From Alphaproteobacteria bacterium (GTDB lineage: Bacteria > Pseudomonadota > Alphaproteobacteria > Sneathiellales > Sneathiellaceae), in NCBI GenBank assembly GCA_006226265.1, contig SBHH01000210.1, positions 1-5,379 on the forward strand: a stretch of 5,379 nt of DNA. Direction: 5' to 3'. This document shows, piece by piece, positions 1-5,379 of the stretch. Under the pieces are notes generated by a model, which saw only the letters and a list, made by a program, of their open reading frames with translations, was not told where the DNA came from and ran no database searches. Position numbers and translations under genes: made by a program. How positions within the stretch are numbered: the first letter of the stretch is position 1; each line of letters begins with the position of its first letter.

Positions 1-130
1 TATCCATGGCGTTGGCATCGATGCCTTCGCGAAACGGGCGGCGGAACTTGCCGAGCTGTACGGGGAGCGGTTCCGCATCTCCCCCGCCGCGCTCGACAAG
101 CTCAGAAAAAACGAGAAGAAAGCCGCATAA
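1..130 (+). CDS. C-terminal end of a probable 3-hydroxyacyl-CoA dehydrogenase (partial, 5' end outside window)
   Basis: An open frame runs from the left edge (first full codon at position 2) to TAA at 128-130, giving 42 visible residues. The segment AELYGERFRISPAALDKL resembles the end of the C-terminal helical domain of 3-hydroxyacyl-CoA dehydrogenases (3HCDH_C; FadB/FadJ-type proteins), where a helix is followed by a YG-x-RF-x-P-x-L pattern and a short basic tail. If correct, the protein oxidises L-3-hydroxyacyl-CoA to 3-ketoacyl-CoA with NAD+ in the cytoplasm. No catalytic residue lies in the visible part, so the family call rests on this short motif only. It ends in a lysine-rich tail (KLRKNEKKAA). 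The gene converges on the minus-strand block and is followed by a strong hairpin terminator 20 nt downstream. The acyl-CoA dehydrogenase gene at the far end of the window makes a beta-oxidation role plausible. That a + strand gene ends here is much surer than the product name. Confidence 0.55.
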   Translation, partial: IHGVGIDAFAKRAAELAELYGERFRISPAALDKLRKNEKKAA

Positions 131-149
131 AGGGCTTATCCAGATAGAT

Positions 150-183
150 AAAAAGGCGGCCGGATTACTCGGGCCGCCTTTTT
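150..183. terminator. Bidirectional intrinsic terminator between convergent genes
   Basis: There is a perfect 12-bp inverted repeat: AAAAAGGCGGCC at 150-161 and GGCCGCCTTTTT at 172-183, with a 10-nt loop (162-171). The GC-rich core is flanked by five A on the left and five T on the right, so transcripts from either strand end in a hairpin followed by a U tract. It starts 20 nt after the stop of the + strand gene and lies 15 nt beyond the stop of the minus-strand oxidoreductase. This is the expected design for ending both converging transcription units. Confidence 0.93.
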
Positions 184-198
184 GACTGGAGAATTTTA

Positions 199-1173
199 TC
201 AGCCGATTTTGACGACCGCCTTGCCAATCATTTCGCGTTTCTCGATTTTTGAAAGCGCGTCCGGCACCTGCGCGAGCCCGTCAAGTTCGACGAGCGGCAT
301 ATCGAGCGCGCCCGCCGCAATGGCCTTAAGCACGGTCTTCGCAATGACGGGCAGCCCTTCGGGCTTGCGCCAGCGGTAATAACCCAGCACCACCCCGTGG
401 ACGGAGCGGTTTTTGACCAGGAGCCGGTTGGCCGCAAATTTCGGAACCCCGCCGCCCGCAAAACCGATCACCAGATAGCGGCCGTTCCAGTCGAGGATAT
501 TGGCCGCCTGCTCGGCAAAATCGCCGCCAACGGGATCGAGGACGATATCCACATCCCGCCCGTCATTGACGGCGCGAACGCGTTCGCGCAAATCCGCCCC
601 ATAAAGAAGCGCCGCATCGGCACCCGCCTTCCGACAGGTTTCAGCCCGCGCTTCACTACTGACGGCGGCGATGACGCGCGCGCCGTGATATTTGGCAAGC
701 TGGATCGCGGAAAGGCCAATGCCGCCTGCGGCACCGCCCACAAGGACCGTCTCGCCTTTGGCGATCCCCGCCTTGTCGGTCAGCGCCATTTCGGAGGTAA
801 GCGCGACGGAGAGCGCCGCCGCTGTCTTCACCATGTCGCAGCCTTCCGGCAATTTGAAAACTTCGGAAATTTTTGCGCTCACATATTCCGCCTGCCCGCC
901 GTCATAGACGAGGGCCGCAACCCGGTCGCCGATAACGAACCCGGAGACGGACGACCCAAGGGCGGAGATAACACCCGCCACTTCCATTCCGGGCGAGAAC
1001 GGGGTTTCATGCTTGTTCTGATGCTTGTTCCGGCTCATCAGCACATCGACATAGGACACGCCGGCGGCGACCACCTTGATCAGGACTTCCCCTTCCTCCG
1101 GCACAGGCCTATTCGTTTCCTGAACCGTCAGGGCAGCGGGGCCGTCATATTCGTTACAGATAAGAGCTTTCAT
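199..1173 (-). CDS. NADPH:quinone oxidoreductase family protein (zinc-independent MDR superfamily)
   Basis: A 324-residue protein of normal length for the quinone oxidoreductase branch of the medium-chain dehydrogenase/reductases. Domain order: an N-terminal GroES-like domain (about 1-120) with GMEVAGVI at 62-69 and GDRV at 82-85; a Rossmann domain (about 125-260) with the dinucleotide loop GGAAGGIG at 146-153, DPVGG at 213-217 and LLVKNRSVHGV at 251-261; then a C-terminal return to the catalytic domain ending IGKAVVKIG. The cysteine and histidine ligands of zinc-dependent alcohol dehydrogenases are absent at the expected places. The second Rossmann strand ends in Ser-Ser (172-173) rather than an acidic residue, which fits NADPH rather than NADH. 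Family members reduce quinones, enones or enoyl thioesters in the cytoplasm; the substrate here is unknown. The ATG start is supported by AGGAAGG (1181-1187) with 7-nt spacing. It lies downstream of the transporter operon on the same strand, behind a terminator-like hairpin, so co-transcription is uncertain. Confidence 0.93.
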   Translation of the reverse strand: MKALICNEYDGPAALTVQETNRPVPEEGEVLIKVVAAGVSYVDVLMSRNKHQNKHETPFSPGMEVAGVISALGSSVSGFVIGDRVAALVYDGGQAEYVSAKISEVFKLPEGCDMVKTAAALSVALTSEMALTDKAGIAKGETVLVGGAAGGIGLSAIQLAKYHGARVIAAVSSEARAETCRKAGADAALLYGADLRERVRAVNDGRDVDIVLDPVGGDFAEQAANILDWNGRYLVIGFAGGGVPKFAANRLLVKNRSVHGVVLGYYRWRKPEGLPVIAKTVLKAIAAGALDMPLVELDGLAQVPDALSKIEKREMIGKAVVKIG

Positions 1174-1180
1174 AAAACTG

Positions 1181-1187
1181 CCTTCCT
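1181..1187 (-). promoter_or_regulatory. Ribosome binding site of the quinone oxidoreductase gene
   Basis: Read on the minus strand the sequence is AGGAAGG, 7 nt before the ATG at 1173-1171. It is a strong Shine-Dalgarno match. Its first part overlaps a small perfect dyad, TTCCTAAGGAA (1183-1193), and the site follows the hairpin at 1194-1227 almost directly. Confidence 0.85.
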
Positions 1188-1193
1188 AAGGAA

Positions 1194-1227
1194 ATTTGGC
1201 CCGCCATCGGATGAAGGCGGGCCAAAT
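1194..1227 (-). terminator. Terminator-like hairpin after the transporter operon, before the quinone oxidoreductase gene
   Basis: There is a perfect 12-bp inverted repeat (ATTTGGCCCGCC at 1194-1205, GGCGGGCCAAAT at 1216-1227) with a 10-nt loop. On the minus-strand transcript it follows the solute-binding-protein stop by 68 nt and is followed by only a short U run (UUUCC), so it is weaker as an intrinsic terminator than the one at 150-183. It may end or attenuate the transporter transcript, or protect its 3' end from exonucleases. On the + strand there is no T run after it, so it is not expected to work in that direction. Confidence 0.65.
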
Positions 1228-1295
1228 CTTGAAGTCACATAACGTTACGGGTTGGCACGGCACGTCATGCGCGGGGGAATAATCCGCAGATACGA
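1228..1295. other. Short intergenic stretch, no convincing promoter
   Basis: These 68 bases separate the binding-protein stop from the hairpin at 1194-1227. I see an 8-bp palindrome, TAACGTTA (1240-1247), and a short direct repeat GGCACGGCAC, but no clear paired -35/-10 boxes on the minus strand. Any independent promoter of the quinone oxidoreductase gene would have to lie here or inside the upstream coding region. Confidence 0.4.
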
Positions 1296-2330
1296 CTACT
1301 TCGCTTCCGGCGGAATCAGCTCATCAGGGACATCAATTCCGGCTTCCTTGTAATATTTATAGGCGCCGATATGCAAAGGAGTGTTCATTTGCTGCAATCC
1401 GGTCTCTGGCGTGATGGATTTCATCCAGGCGGCCGCCTGCGCGAGATCCGCGCTGTGAGTGAAAATTCCTTTGGTAATATTGTACACGTCTTCCTCGCTC
1501 ATCCATTTGGTGGTGCCAAGACCAACGATTGAGCCCAGAAGGCGGACATCCGTCTCATTAACCAGGTTCTTGTACTGACCTTTTGGCAAGGTGAAGAAGG
1601 CCCGGCCAGCCACACTGGTGGCGGCTTTCATACCTTCCGAGTCAAGAGCGGAATCCGGAATGCCAAGTATTCTGATTTTACCGATTGTTGCCAGCTGCGT
1701 AATCTGCGGACTGGGAACTGAAGTCGGAACAAAATAGACATCGACCTGTCTGTCCTGGAAAGCCTGCAACGCAGAACTCCAGTCATAATTGACCTCCTGG
1801 TAATCCTTTTTTGGCTCATAGCCCGTGGACCCTTTGATAATCTGCCGGACAACCGTCCGCGCGGCGCCGGACGGAGGTCCTGTAAAAATGGTCTTGCCTT
1901 TCAAATCCGCCATGGATTTAATCCCGGAATCCGCCCAGGTGACGCCCTGGTATGGTCCCAGTGGATAATTAAGAACGCCGCGAAGATTGCTGAAAAGCTC
2001 CTTGGCGCCATCCATCTTCGCATACATTTTCTGGCCGTTTTTCATAAAATGGTTGATCGAAACCGCTGTTACGAAAAGATCCAGATCCTTCTTCGCCGCA
2101 TCGACTGCCTGACGTGTCGCCGGCGAGCCCGTCGAAAGCTGAATATTGTATCCAAATTCCTTTTTCAGGATCTCGATTGCCGCAATCGAGAAGGTGGTGG
2201 TCGGCGAAGCCGCGCCGAGCGACGCCATTTTGAACGATTTCTCGGCAGACGCAACCTGCGCCGTTGCCAGCATGGCCGACAGGCCAATAGCCGCCGCGCC
2301 AAATGTACTTACCAGCTTTCCAAACTTCAT
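1296..2330 (-). CDS. TAXI-family TRAP transporter solute-binding protein
   Basis: A 344-residue secreted protein that captures a small organic acid or amino-acid-like ligand in the periplasm and delivers it to the TRAP permease encoded just upstream. A clear Sec signal peptide is present: MKFGK, a hydrophobic core at about 6-24, and an ASA cleavage site at 27-29, giving a mature start at Glu30. Landmarks of the TAXI (TRAP-associated extracytoplasmic immunogenic) family follow: STGSPATRQAV at 66-76, NYPLGPYQGV at 121-130, ADSGIKSMADLKGK at 133-146 (hinge or lobe transition), the ligand-loop-like TGPPSGAA at 150-157, QAFQDRQVDVYFVPT at 189-203, and the C-terminal IGAYKYYKEAGIDVPDELIP at 321-340. 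The N-terminal strand motif, often GG-x-YY-x-(L/I)-GG in TAXI proteins, here reads GAASPTTTFSIA (39-50), so the ligand pocket is probably of a divergent subgroup. The ATG has GGGAG 6 nt upstream, within a duplicated SD-like unit. The 47-nt gap to the permease stop supports one operon. The ligand cannot be predicted. Confidence 0.94.
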   Translation of the reverse strand: MKFGKLVSTFGAAAIGLSAMLATAQVASAEKSFKMASLGAASPTTTFSIAAIEILKKEFGYNIQLSTGSPATRQAVDAAKKDLDLFVTAVSINHFMKNGQKMYAKMDGAKELFSNLRGVLNYPLGPYQGVTWADSGIKSMADLKGKTIFTGPPSGAARTVVRQIIKGSTGYEPKKDYQEVNYDWSSALQAFQDRQVDVYFVPTSVPSPQITQLATIGKIRILGIPDSALDSEGMKAATSVAGRAFFTLPKGQYKNLVNETDVRLLGSIVGLGTTKWMSEEDVYNITKGIFTHSADLAQAAAWMKSITPETGLQQMNTPLHIGAYKYYKEAGIDVPDELIPPEAK

Positions 2331-2377
2331 AACTTTCTCCCTTCAACTTGCTCCCTGGTGATTATGTTTATTTTTAT
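2331..2377 (-). promoter_or_regulatory. Translation start region of the binding-protein gene with a duplicated Shine-Dalgarno unit
   Basis: On the minus strand two 11-nt units lie in tandem with a 14-nt period: GGGAGCAAGTT (2355-2345) and GGGAGAAAGTT (2341-2331), identical at 10 of 11 positions. The second places GGGAG 6 nt before the ATG and is the working SD; the first is a second purine-rich site upstream. Between them and the permease stop is an A/T-rich run (about 2361-2380) that could act as a ribosome S1 enhancer. A CATAAT hexamer (2366-2361) could be a -10 box, but the -35 region is poor, so I do not call an internal promoter. Confidence 0.6.
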
Positions 2378-4279
2378 TTACTGAACTGACTTGCGCCGGA
2401 ACCGGAGGGTCCCGAAACCGATCAGCAAAATGGCAGCCAAAATAAATCCGTACTGCAACATCGGGATCTGGACCAGCAGCCCGGCCCCGACAATGGCACG
2501 AATTCCCCTTTCAGGCATACCAAGGGGTTGCCGCTCAAACCCGATGAGCGCCGTATTGATGAGCCAGATCGCAACTGCGAGACTTATAGTCACCCGCAGG
2601 AATTCCACCGGCTCGAACGAACCGACCAGTAGCAGTGACGGTTCGTAAACGAAAATGAACGGAATAATGAACCCGACGAGGGCCAGACGCACCGCTACCA
2701 CGGCGGTCGAGAACGGATGTGCATTGGCAATCGGGGCCGCGGCGAAGGCACCAATGGCAACCGGCGGCGTAATCGCCGAGAGGACACCGAAATAGAAGAC
2801 GAACATATGCGTTGGCAAGAGTTCTGCACCGAGCCGCTGCATGACCGGTCCCAGCACCAGAATAATGATGAGATAGGCCGGCAGGGTCGGCATCCCCATA
2901 CCCAGAACAAGTGCCGCGAGTGCTGTGGTGAGAAGGGCTGCAAAAAGCGAGAATTCACTGAATTCCGCAACGACAGACGCGAATGAAATGCCAAGCCCCG
3001 TGAGGTTGAACACACCGAGAATAACGCCAATACAACCGACAGCCACGATAATCCAGGCGCTCGCCTGACCTGCTTTTTTCAGAACTTCCCAGATCACTTT
3101 CGGGTTTTCGCGGTTTTTCTTGTTAAGCGCACCGAGGATGATCGCGGCGACAATCGCCCAGAAGCCAGCCAGCGCAGGAGAACGACCGATAACGAGAATG
3201 AAGACGATGACCGCAATCGGTATGATGAACAGCAGGCAGGCCAGCAGGTCCTTGCGGTTGAGGGGAGGTCGTTCGGAAGCGGGCAAGGGCTCGATCCCGT
3301 CGGCGCCCGCCTGAATGGAGATGGAGGCAAAAAGCGAACCATAGTAAAAAAGCGCCGGAATAAGCGCGGCGATACAGATCGTCGTATAGGATTCCCCCGT
3401 CAGATCCGCCATCAGGAAGGCGGCTGCCCCCATGACCGGTGGCACGATCTGCCCGCCGGTCGAGGCTGCCGCCTCGACCCCGCCGGCCATCGCAGGCGAA
3501 AAGCCGCGACGCTTGATCATCGGAATGGTGAAGGATCCGGTGCCAACCACATTGGCCGTTACGCTGCCGGACATGCTGCCGAAGATCGCGCTGGCGACCA
3601 CGGCGGAATGGGCCGGTCCGCCCCGCGTCCGCCCCGTAAGCGCGACGGAGGCGCGGATGAGCGCATCGCTCGCGCCGGTGCCTTCCAGGATCACGCCGAA
3701 AACAACGAAGATCAGCACAACCTGCAGCACGACCCCCATGGGCATGCCATAGACACCCTGGAAGCTGTAAAAAATTGTCTGCATGGATCGGTTGAGAGAA
3801 AAGCCGGAATGATGCAGGAAACCCGGCAGATACTGGCCATAGAGACAATAAAGAATACCAAGGCCCGCAATGATCACGATGGGCAGGCCGAAAAGACGGC
3901 GCGTCGCCTCCAGAAGGACAAGGCAGGCCGCTAACGCTGCGGTGATATCGATGGCCTCGTAGGAGAACATCGTCTCTTCGATCAGCGCCTGGATCTGGAT
4001 GAATTTATACGTGCCGAAAATGAAAATCGCGATCAGCGCGATATCAAACAGCCAGAGAAGCGGCGCGGGCACAACGCTCTTCCCGGCACCCAGTTCTTTC
4101 TGTCGGCGAGCAAGCGGATTGCCGAGGATCGTCACGGCAACTGCACCGCAAAGGATCCAGCCCCTGCCATAGGTAATATCCCATTCTCCGGCAATCGCGA
4201 CATAAATTGCCTGCAAGGCAATCACCGATCCGACGATGGCAGAAATCCAGAGAGCAATAGATTTAATATTTAACGTCAC
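2378..4279 (-). CDS. TRAP transporter fused permease, 4TM/12TM (small and large membrane subunits in one chain)
   Basis: A 633-residue inner-membrane protein that imports the ligand delivered by the TAXI binding protein; by family knowledge this is secondary, usually Na+-driven, transport. The N-terminal part (about 1-160) has four to five hydrophobic helices corresponding to the small DctQ-like subunit; the rest is the DctM-like part. Family hallmarks (numbered from the GTG) are SMSGSVTANVVGTGSFTIP at 235-253, EAAASTGGQIVPPVMGAAAF at 269-288, GMGMPTLPAY at 460-469 and ITPPVAIGAFAAAPIA at 503-518. These are the paired helical-hairpin and Na+/substrate-site regions of the TAXI-associated fused permeases. 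A further hydrophobic tail (about 560-625) ends in the basic RFRRKSVQ. I place the start at GTG 4279-4277, with AGAAGGA 8 nt upstream, and not at TTG 4327, which adds 16 residues, overlaps the dehydrogenase end by 31 nt and has no good SD. The gap to the upstream stop is then 17 nt, and the binding-protein gene follows 47 nt after the stop. Confidence 0.95.
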   Translation of the reverse strand: MTLNIKSIALWISAIVGSVIALQAIYVAIAGEWDITYGRGWILCGAVAVTILGNPLARRQKELGAGKSVVPAPLLWLFDIALIAIFIFGTYKFIQIQALIEETMFSYEAIDITAALAACLVLLEATRRLFGLPIVIIAGLGILYCLYGQYLPGFLHHSGFSLNRSMQTIFYSFQGVYGMPMGVVLQVVLIFVVFGVILEGTGASDALIRASVALTGRTRGGPAHSAVVASAIFGSMSGSVTANVVGTGSFTIPMIKRRGFSPAMAGGVEAAASTGGQIVPPVMGAAAFLMADLTGESYTTICIAALIPALFYYGSLFASISIQAGADGIEPLPASERPPLNRKDLLACLLFIIPIAVIVFILVIGRSPALAGFWAIVAAIILGALNKKNRENPKVIWEVLKKAGQASAWIIVAVGCIGVILGVFNLTGLGISFASVVAEFSEFSLFAALLTTALAALVLGMGMPTLPAYLIIILVLGPVMQRLGAELLPTHMFVFYFGVLSAITPPVAIGAFAAAPIANAHPFSTAVVAVRLALVGFIIPFIFVYEPSLLLVGSFEPVEFLRVTISLAVAIWLINTALIGFERQPLGMPERGIRAIVGAGLLVQIPMLQYGFILAAILLIGFGTLRFRRKSVQ

Positions 4280-4307
4280 CGGTGCAGTCCTTCTCTCTAG
4301 AAACCGG
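4277..4307 (-). promoter_or_regulatory. Permease ribosome binding site in a possible start-masking hairpin
   Basis: The Shine-Dalgarno AGAAGGA (4294-4288 on the minus strand) decides the GTG start at 4279. The surrounding RNA can pair with itself: CCGGU (4307-4303) with ACCGG (4283-4279), the latter touching the first base of the GTG, and inside it UUCU (4302-4299) with AGAA (4294-4291), which is half of the SD. The 5' side of this fold lies in the last codons and stop of the dehydrogenase gene (TAG at 4299-4297), so a ribosome finishing that gene would open it. The stems are short (5 bp and 4 bp), so the SD is well supported but the fold is tentative. Confidence 0.5.
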
Positions 4308-5379
4308 AGGGAGCAATATAGGGACAATCGGCAATCGACCAGTCGGGCACTGGCTCGGTCTTGAAAATCTGCCGGAGATGCACTTCATCCGGACCGTCGC
4401 CGATCCGGAACCAGCGGGCATATGTATGGGCATGATGTATCAACGTGTCGTCCGTCCCCCCCATGGCGCCAAAGAGCTGCACGGCCCGGTCCGCCACTTT
4501 CTGAAGCATCCGGGGCGTCGTCACCTTGACTTCTGACACGGCCCGCCAGGTTTCCCGGTCGGGCTTGTTATCGAGCAGCCAGGCCGCCCGCTGGATAAAG
4601 AGGCGCGTCATGTCGATATCGATGCGCGCCTCGGCAATCCATTTCTGAACTGTATCATATTCAATAATTGTCCGGCCAAAGGTTTTGCGCTCATGCGCAC
4701 GGGCAACCATCTGCGCCAGCACCATTTCGGCAAGCCCGATGCAGCGCATGCTGTGATGGATGCGGGCAGGCCCCAGACGCACCTGCGCGCCCTTGAATCC
4801 CTGCCCCCGCTCTCCAAGGAGGTTGGCGACAGGCACGCGGACATTTTCAAGCTGGAATTCGCCGATCGGGGCAACGAAATCGGCCCAACCCATGAAGCGA
4901 AGCTCCCGAAGCAATGTGAGCCCTTTCGTCCCGATCGGCACAATGACCATGCTGTGCTGTGACGTGCGCGCCGCATCGGGATCGCTCACCCCCATGACGA
5001 TCAGGAAGGAACAGTCGGGATGTGCGCCGCCGGTCGCGAACCATTTCCGGCCATTCAGTACGATCTCGTCGCCGTCAAACTCGACCCTCGTCTCGATATT
5101 CGTGGCATCGGAAGAGGCGACGAAAGGCTCCGTCATCGCGAAGGCAGAACGGGTTTCCGCATTCAGCAGCGGATTGAGCCAGCGCTCTTTCTGTTCGGGT
5201 GTCGCAAGGGCCTGCAGCATGGCCATATTCGGGACTTCCGGCGCATGGCAATTAAACGCCATTGAGCCCCAGGGAATACGGCCCAGAATTTCAGCTATCG
5301 GCGCGAATTCCATATTGGAAAGGCGGGTGCCTGGCTCATCCGGAGCAAGAGCCGGCAGCGCAAGATTCCAGAGCCCCTG
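4297..5379 (-). CDS. Acyl-CoA dehydrogenase, ACAD10/11-like (partial, N-terminus outside window)
   Basis: The frame is open to the right edge and shows 360 residues; members are about 400-410, so some 40-50 N-terminal residues are missing. The ATG at 5313 is internal: 22 residues before it (GLWNLALPALAPDEPGTRLS and neighbours) match the usual N-terminal domain. The enzyme is a FAD-dependent flavoprotein that forms trans-2-enoyl-CoA and passes electrons to ETF. In visible numbering, FAMTEPFVASSDATNI (80-95) is the FAD/substrate strand signature; GRKWFATGG (110-118) is in the middle beta domain; RLGPARIHHSMR (201-212) and the RKTFGR helix (231-236) start the C-terminal helical domain; LFGAMGG (302-308) is the FAD-contacting loop. 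The GDGPDEVH motif (327-334) aligns with the YEGT segment that holds the catalytic Glu in medium-chain enzymes, and carries Asp at that place, as is typical of the ACAD10/11 branch. That branch is linked to branched, long or 4-hydroxy acyl chains. It is the upstream gene of the transporter operon, 17 nt before the permease GTG. Confidence 0.95.
   Translation of the reverse strand, partial: QGLWNLALPALAPDEPGTRLSNMEFAPIAEILGRIPWGSMAFNCHAPEVPNMAMLQALATPEQKERWLNPLLNAETRSAFAMTEPFVASSDATNIETRVEFDGDEIVLNGRKWFATGGAHPDCSFLIVMGVSDPDAARTSQHSMVIVPIGTKGLTLLRELRFMGWADFVAPIGEFQLENVRVPVANLLGERGQGFKGAQVRLGPARIHHSMRCIGLAEMVLAQMVARAHERKTFGRTIIEYDTVQKWIAEARIDIDMTRLFIQRAAWLLDNKPDRETWRAVSEVKVTTPRMLQKVADRAVQLFGAMGGTDDTLIHHAHTYARWFRIGDGPDEVHLRQIFKTEPVPDWSIADCPYIAPSGF

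Noticed and set aside
1009..1030. Tandem repeat ATGCTTGTTC with a 12-bp period inside the quinone oxidoreductase
   Set aside because: It encodes NKH-Q-NKH at residues 49-55, and this loop is the same length as in ordinary family members, so it is not an insertion; two copies are too few to suggest an unstable repeat.
397..1242. A 281-codon open frame on the + strand antisense to the quinone oxidoreductase
   Set aside because: It is fully explained as a reading-frame shadow of the minus-strand gene; its translation is rich in Arg, Gly and His without domain features, and it has no clear ribosome binding site.
1228..1295. Palindrome TAACGTTA (1240-1247) as an operator
   Set aside because: An 8-bp palindrome alone is common by chance and no promoter boxes frame it.
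1969..2346. A minus-strand frame starting at TTG 2346, next to the upstream SD-like unit of the binding-protein gene
   Set aside because: The GGGAG is too close to this TTG, the product lacks recognisable features, and the frame is a shadow of the binding-protein gene.
2356..2395. Internal promoter for the binding-protein gene (CATAAT at 2366-2361)
   Set aside because: No acceptable -35 hexamer lies at the right distance, and the A/T-rich run is equally explained as a translation enhancer or spacer.
3123..3848. A 241-codon minus-strand frame inside the permease gene, and other overlapping frames in the same region
   Set aside because: It is an out-of-frame shadow: Arg/Gly/Asp-rich, with no hydrophobic helices, while the permease frame carries every family motif across the same bases.
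1..5379. Mobile elements, CRISPR arrays, tRNA/rRNA genes, phage or defence genes
   Set aside because: No repeated spacers, terminal inverted repeats, transposase motifs or RNA-gene signatures were seen; the window is almost wholly filled by metabolic and transport genes.

Overview
The window looks like a stretch of a proteobacterial chromosome, most likely alphaproteobacterial. I infer this from the TAXI-type TRAP transporter, the beta-oxidation genes, the moderately GC-rich codon use and the short, SD-led intergenic gaps; no marker gene fixes the taxon. All of it is protein-coding apart from short gaps. I see no RNA genes, mobile elements, CRISPR arrays or origins.

Layout. At the left edge (1-130, + strand) is the last 43 codons of a gene, probably the C-terminus of a 3-hydroxyacyl-CoA dehydrogenase. 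It converges on a minus-strand block, and the two are separated by a strong bidirectional hairpin terminator (150-183). Everything else is on the minus strand. In transcription order it comprises an acyl-CoA dehydrogenase of the ACAD10/11-like branch (enters from the right edge, ends at 4297), a TRAP transporter fused 4TM/12TM permease (best start GTG at 4279), a TAXI-family periplasmic solute-binding protein (2330-1296), a terminator-like hairpin (1227-1194), and a zinc-independent quinone oxidoreductase/MDR protein (1173-199).

How it fits together. The dehydrogenase, permease and binding protein are closely spaced (17 nt and 47 nt gaps) and almost certainly form one operon. The binding protein captures an organic acid in the periplasm, the Na+-coupled (by family) permease imports it, and after CoA activation by an enzyme not visible here the dehydrogenase would introduce a 2,3 double bond. 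The 3-hydroxyacyl-CoA dehydrogenase end on the other side of the cluster, if correctly identified, would be a later step of the same type of pathway. The quinone oxidoreductase may be read through from the operon or be separately controlled, because the hairpin lies between it and the binding-protein gene.

The most notable local details are regulatory: a duplicated Shine-Dalgarno-like unit in front of the binding-protein gene, a possible hairpin over the permease start that would couple it to dehydrogenase translation, and the hairpin directly before the quinone oxidoreductase ribosome binding site. I found no convincing new biological system; the window is best read as an uptake-plus-beta-oxidation locus of unknown substrate.
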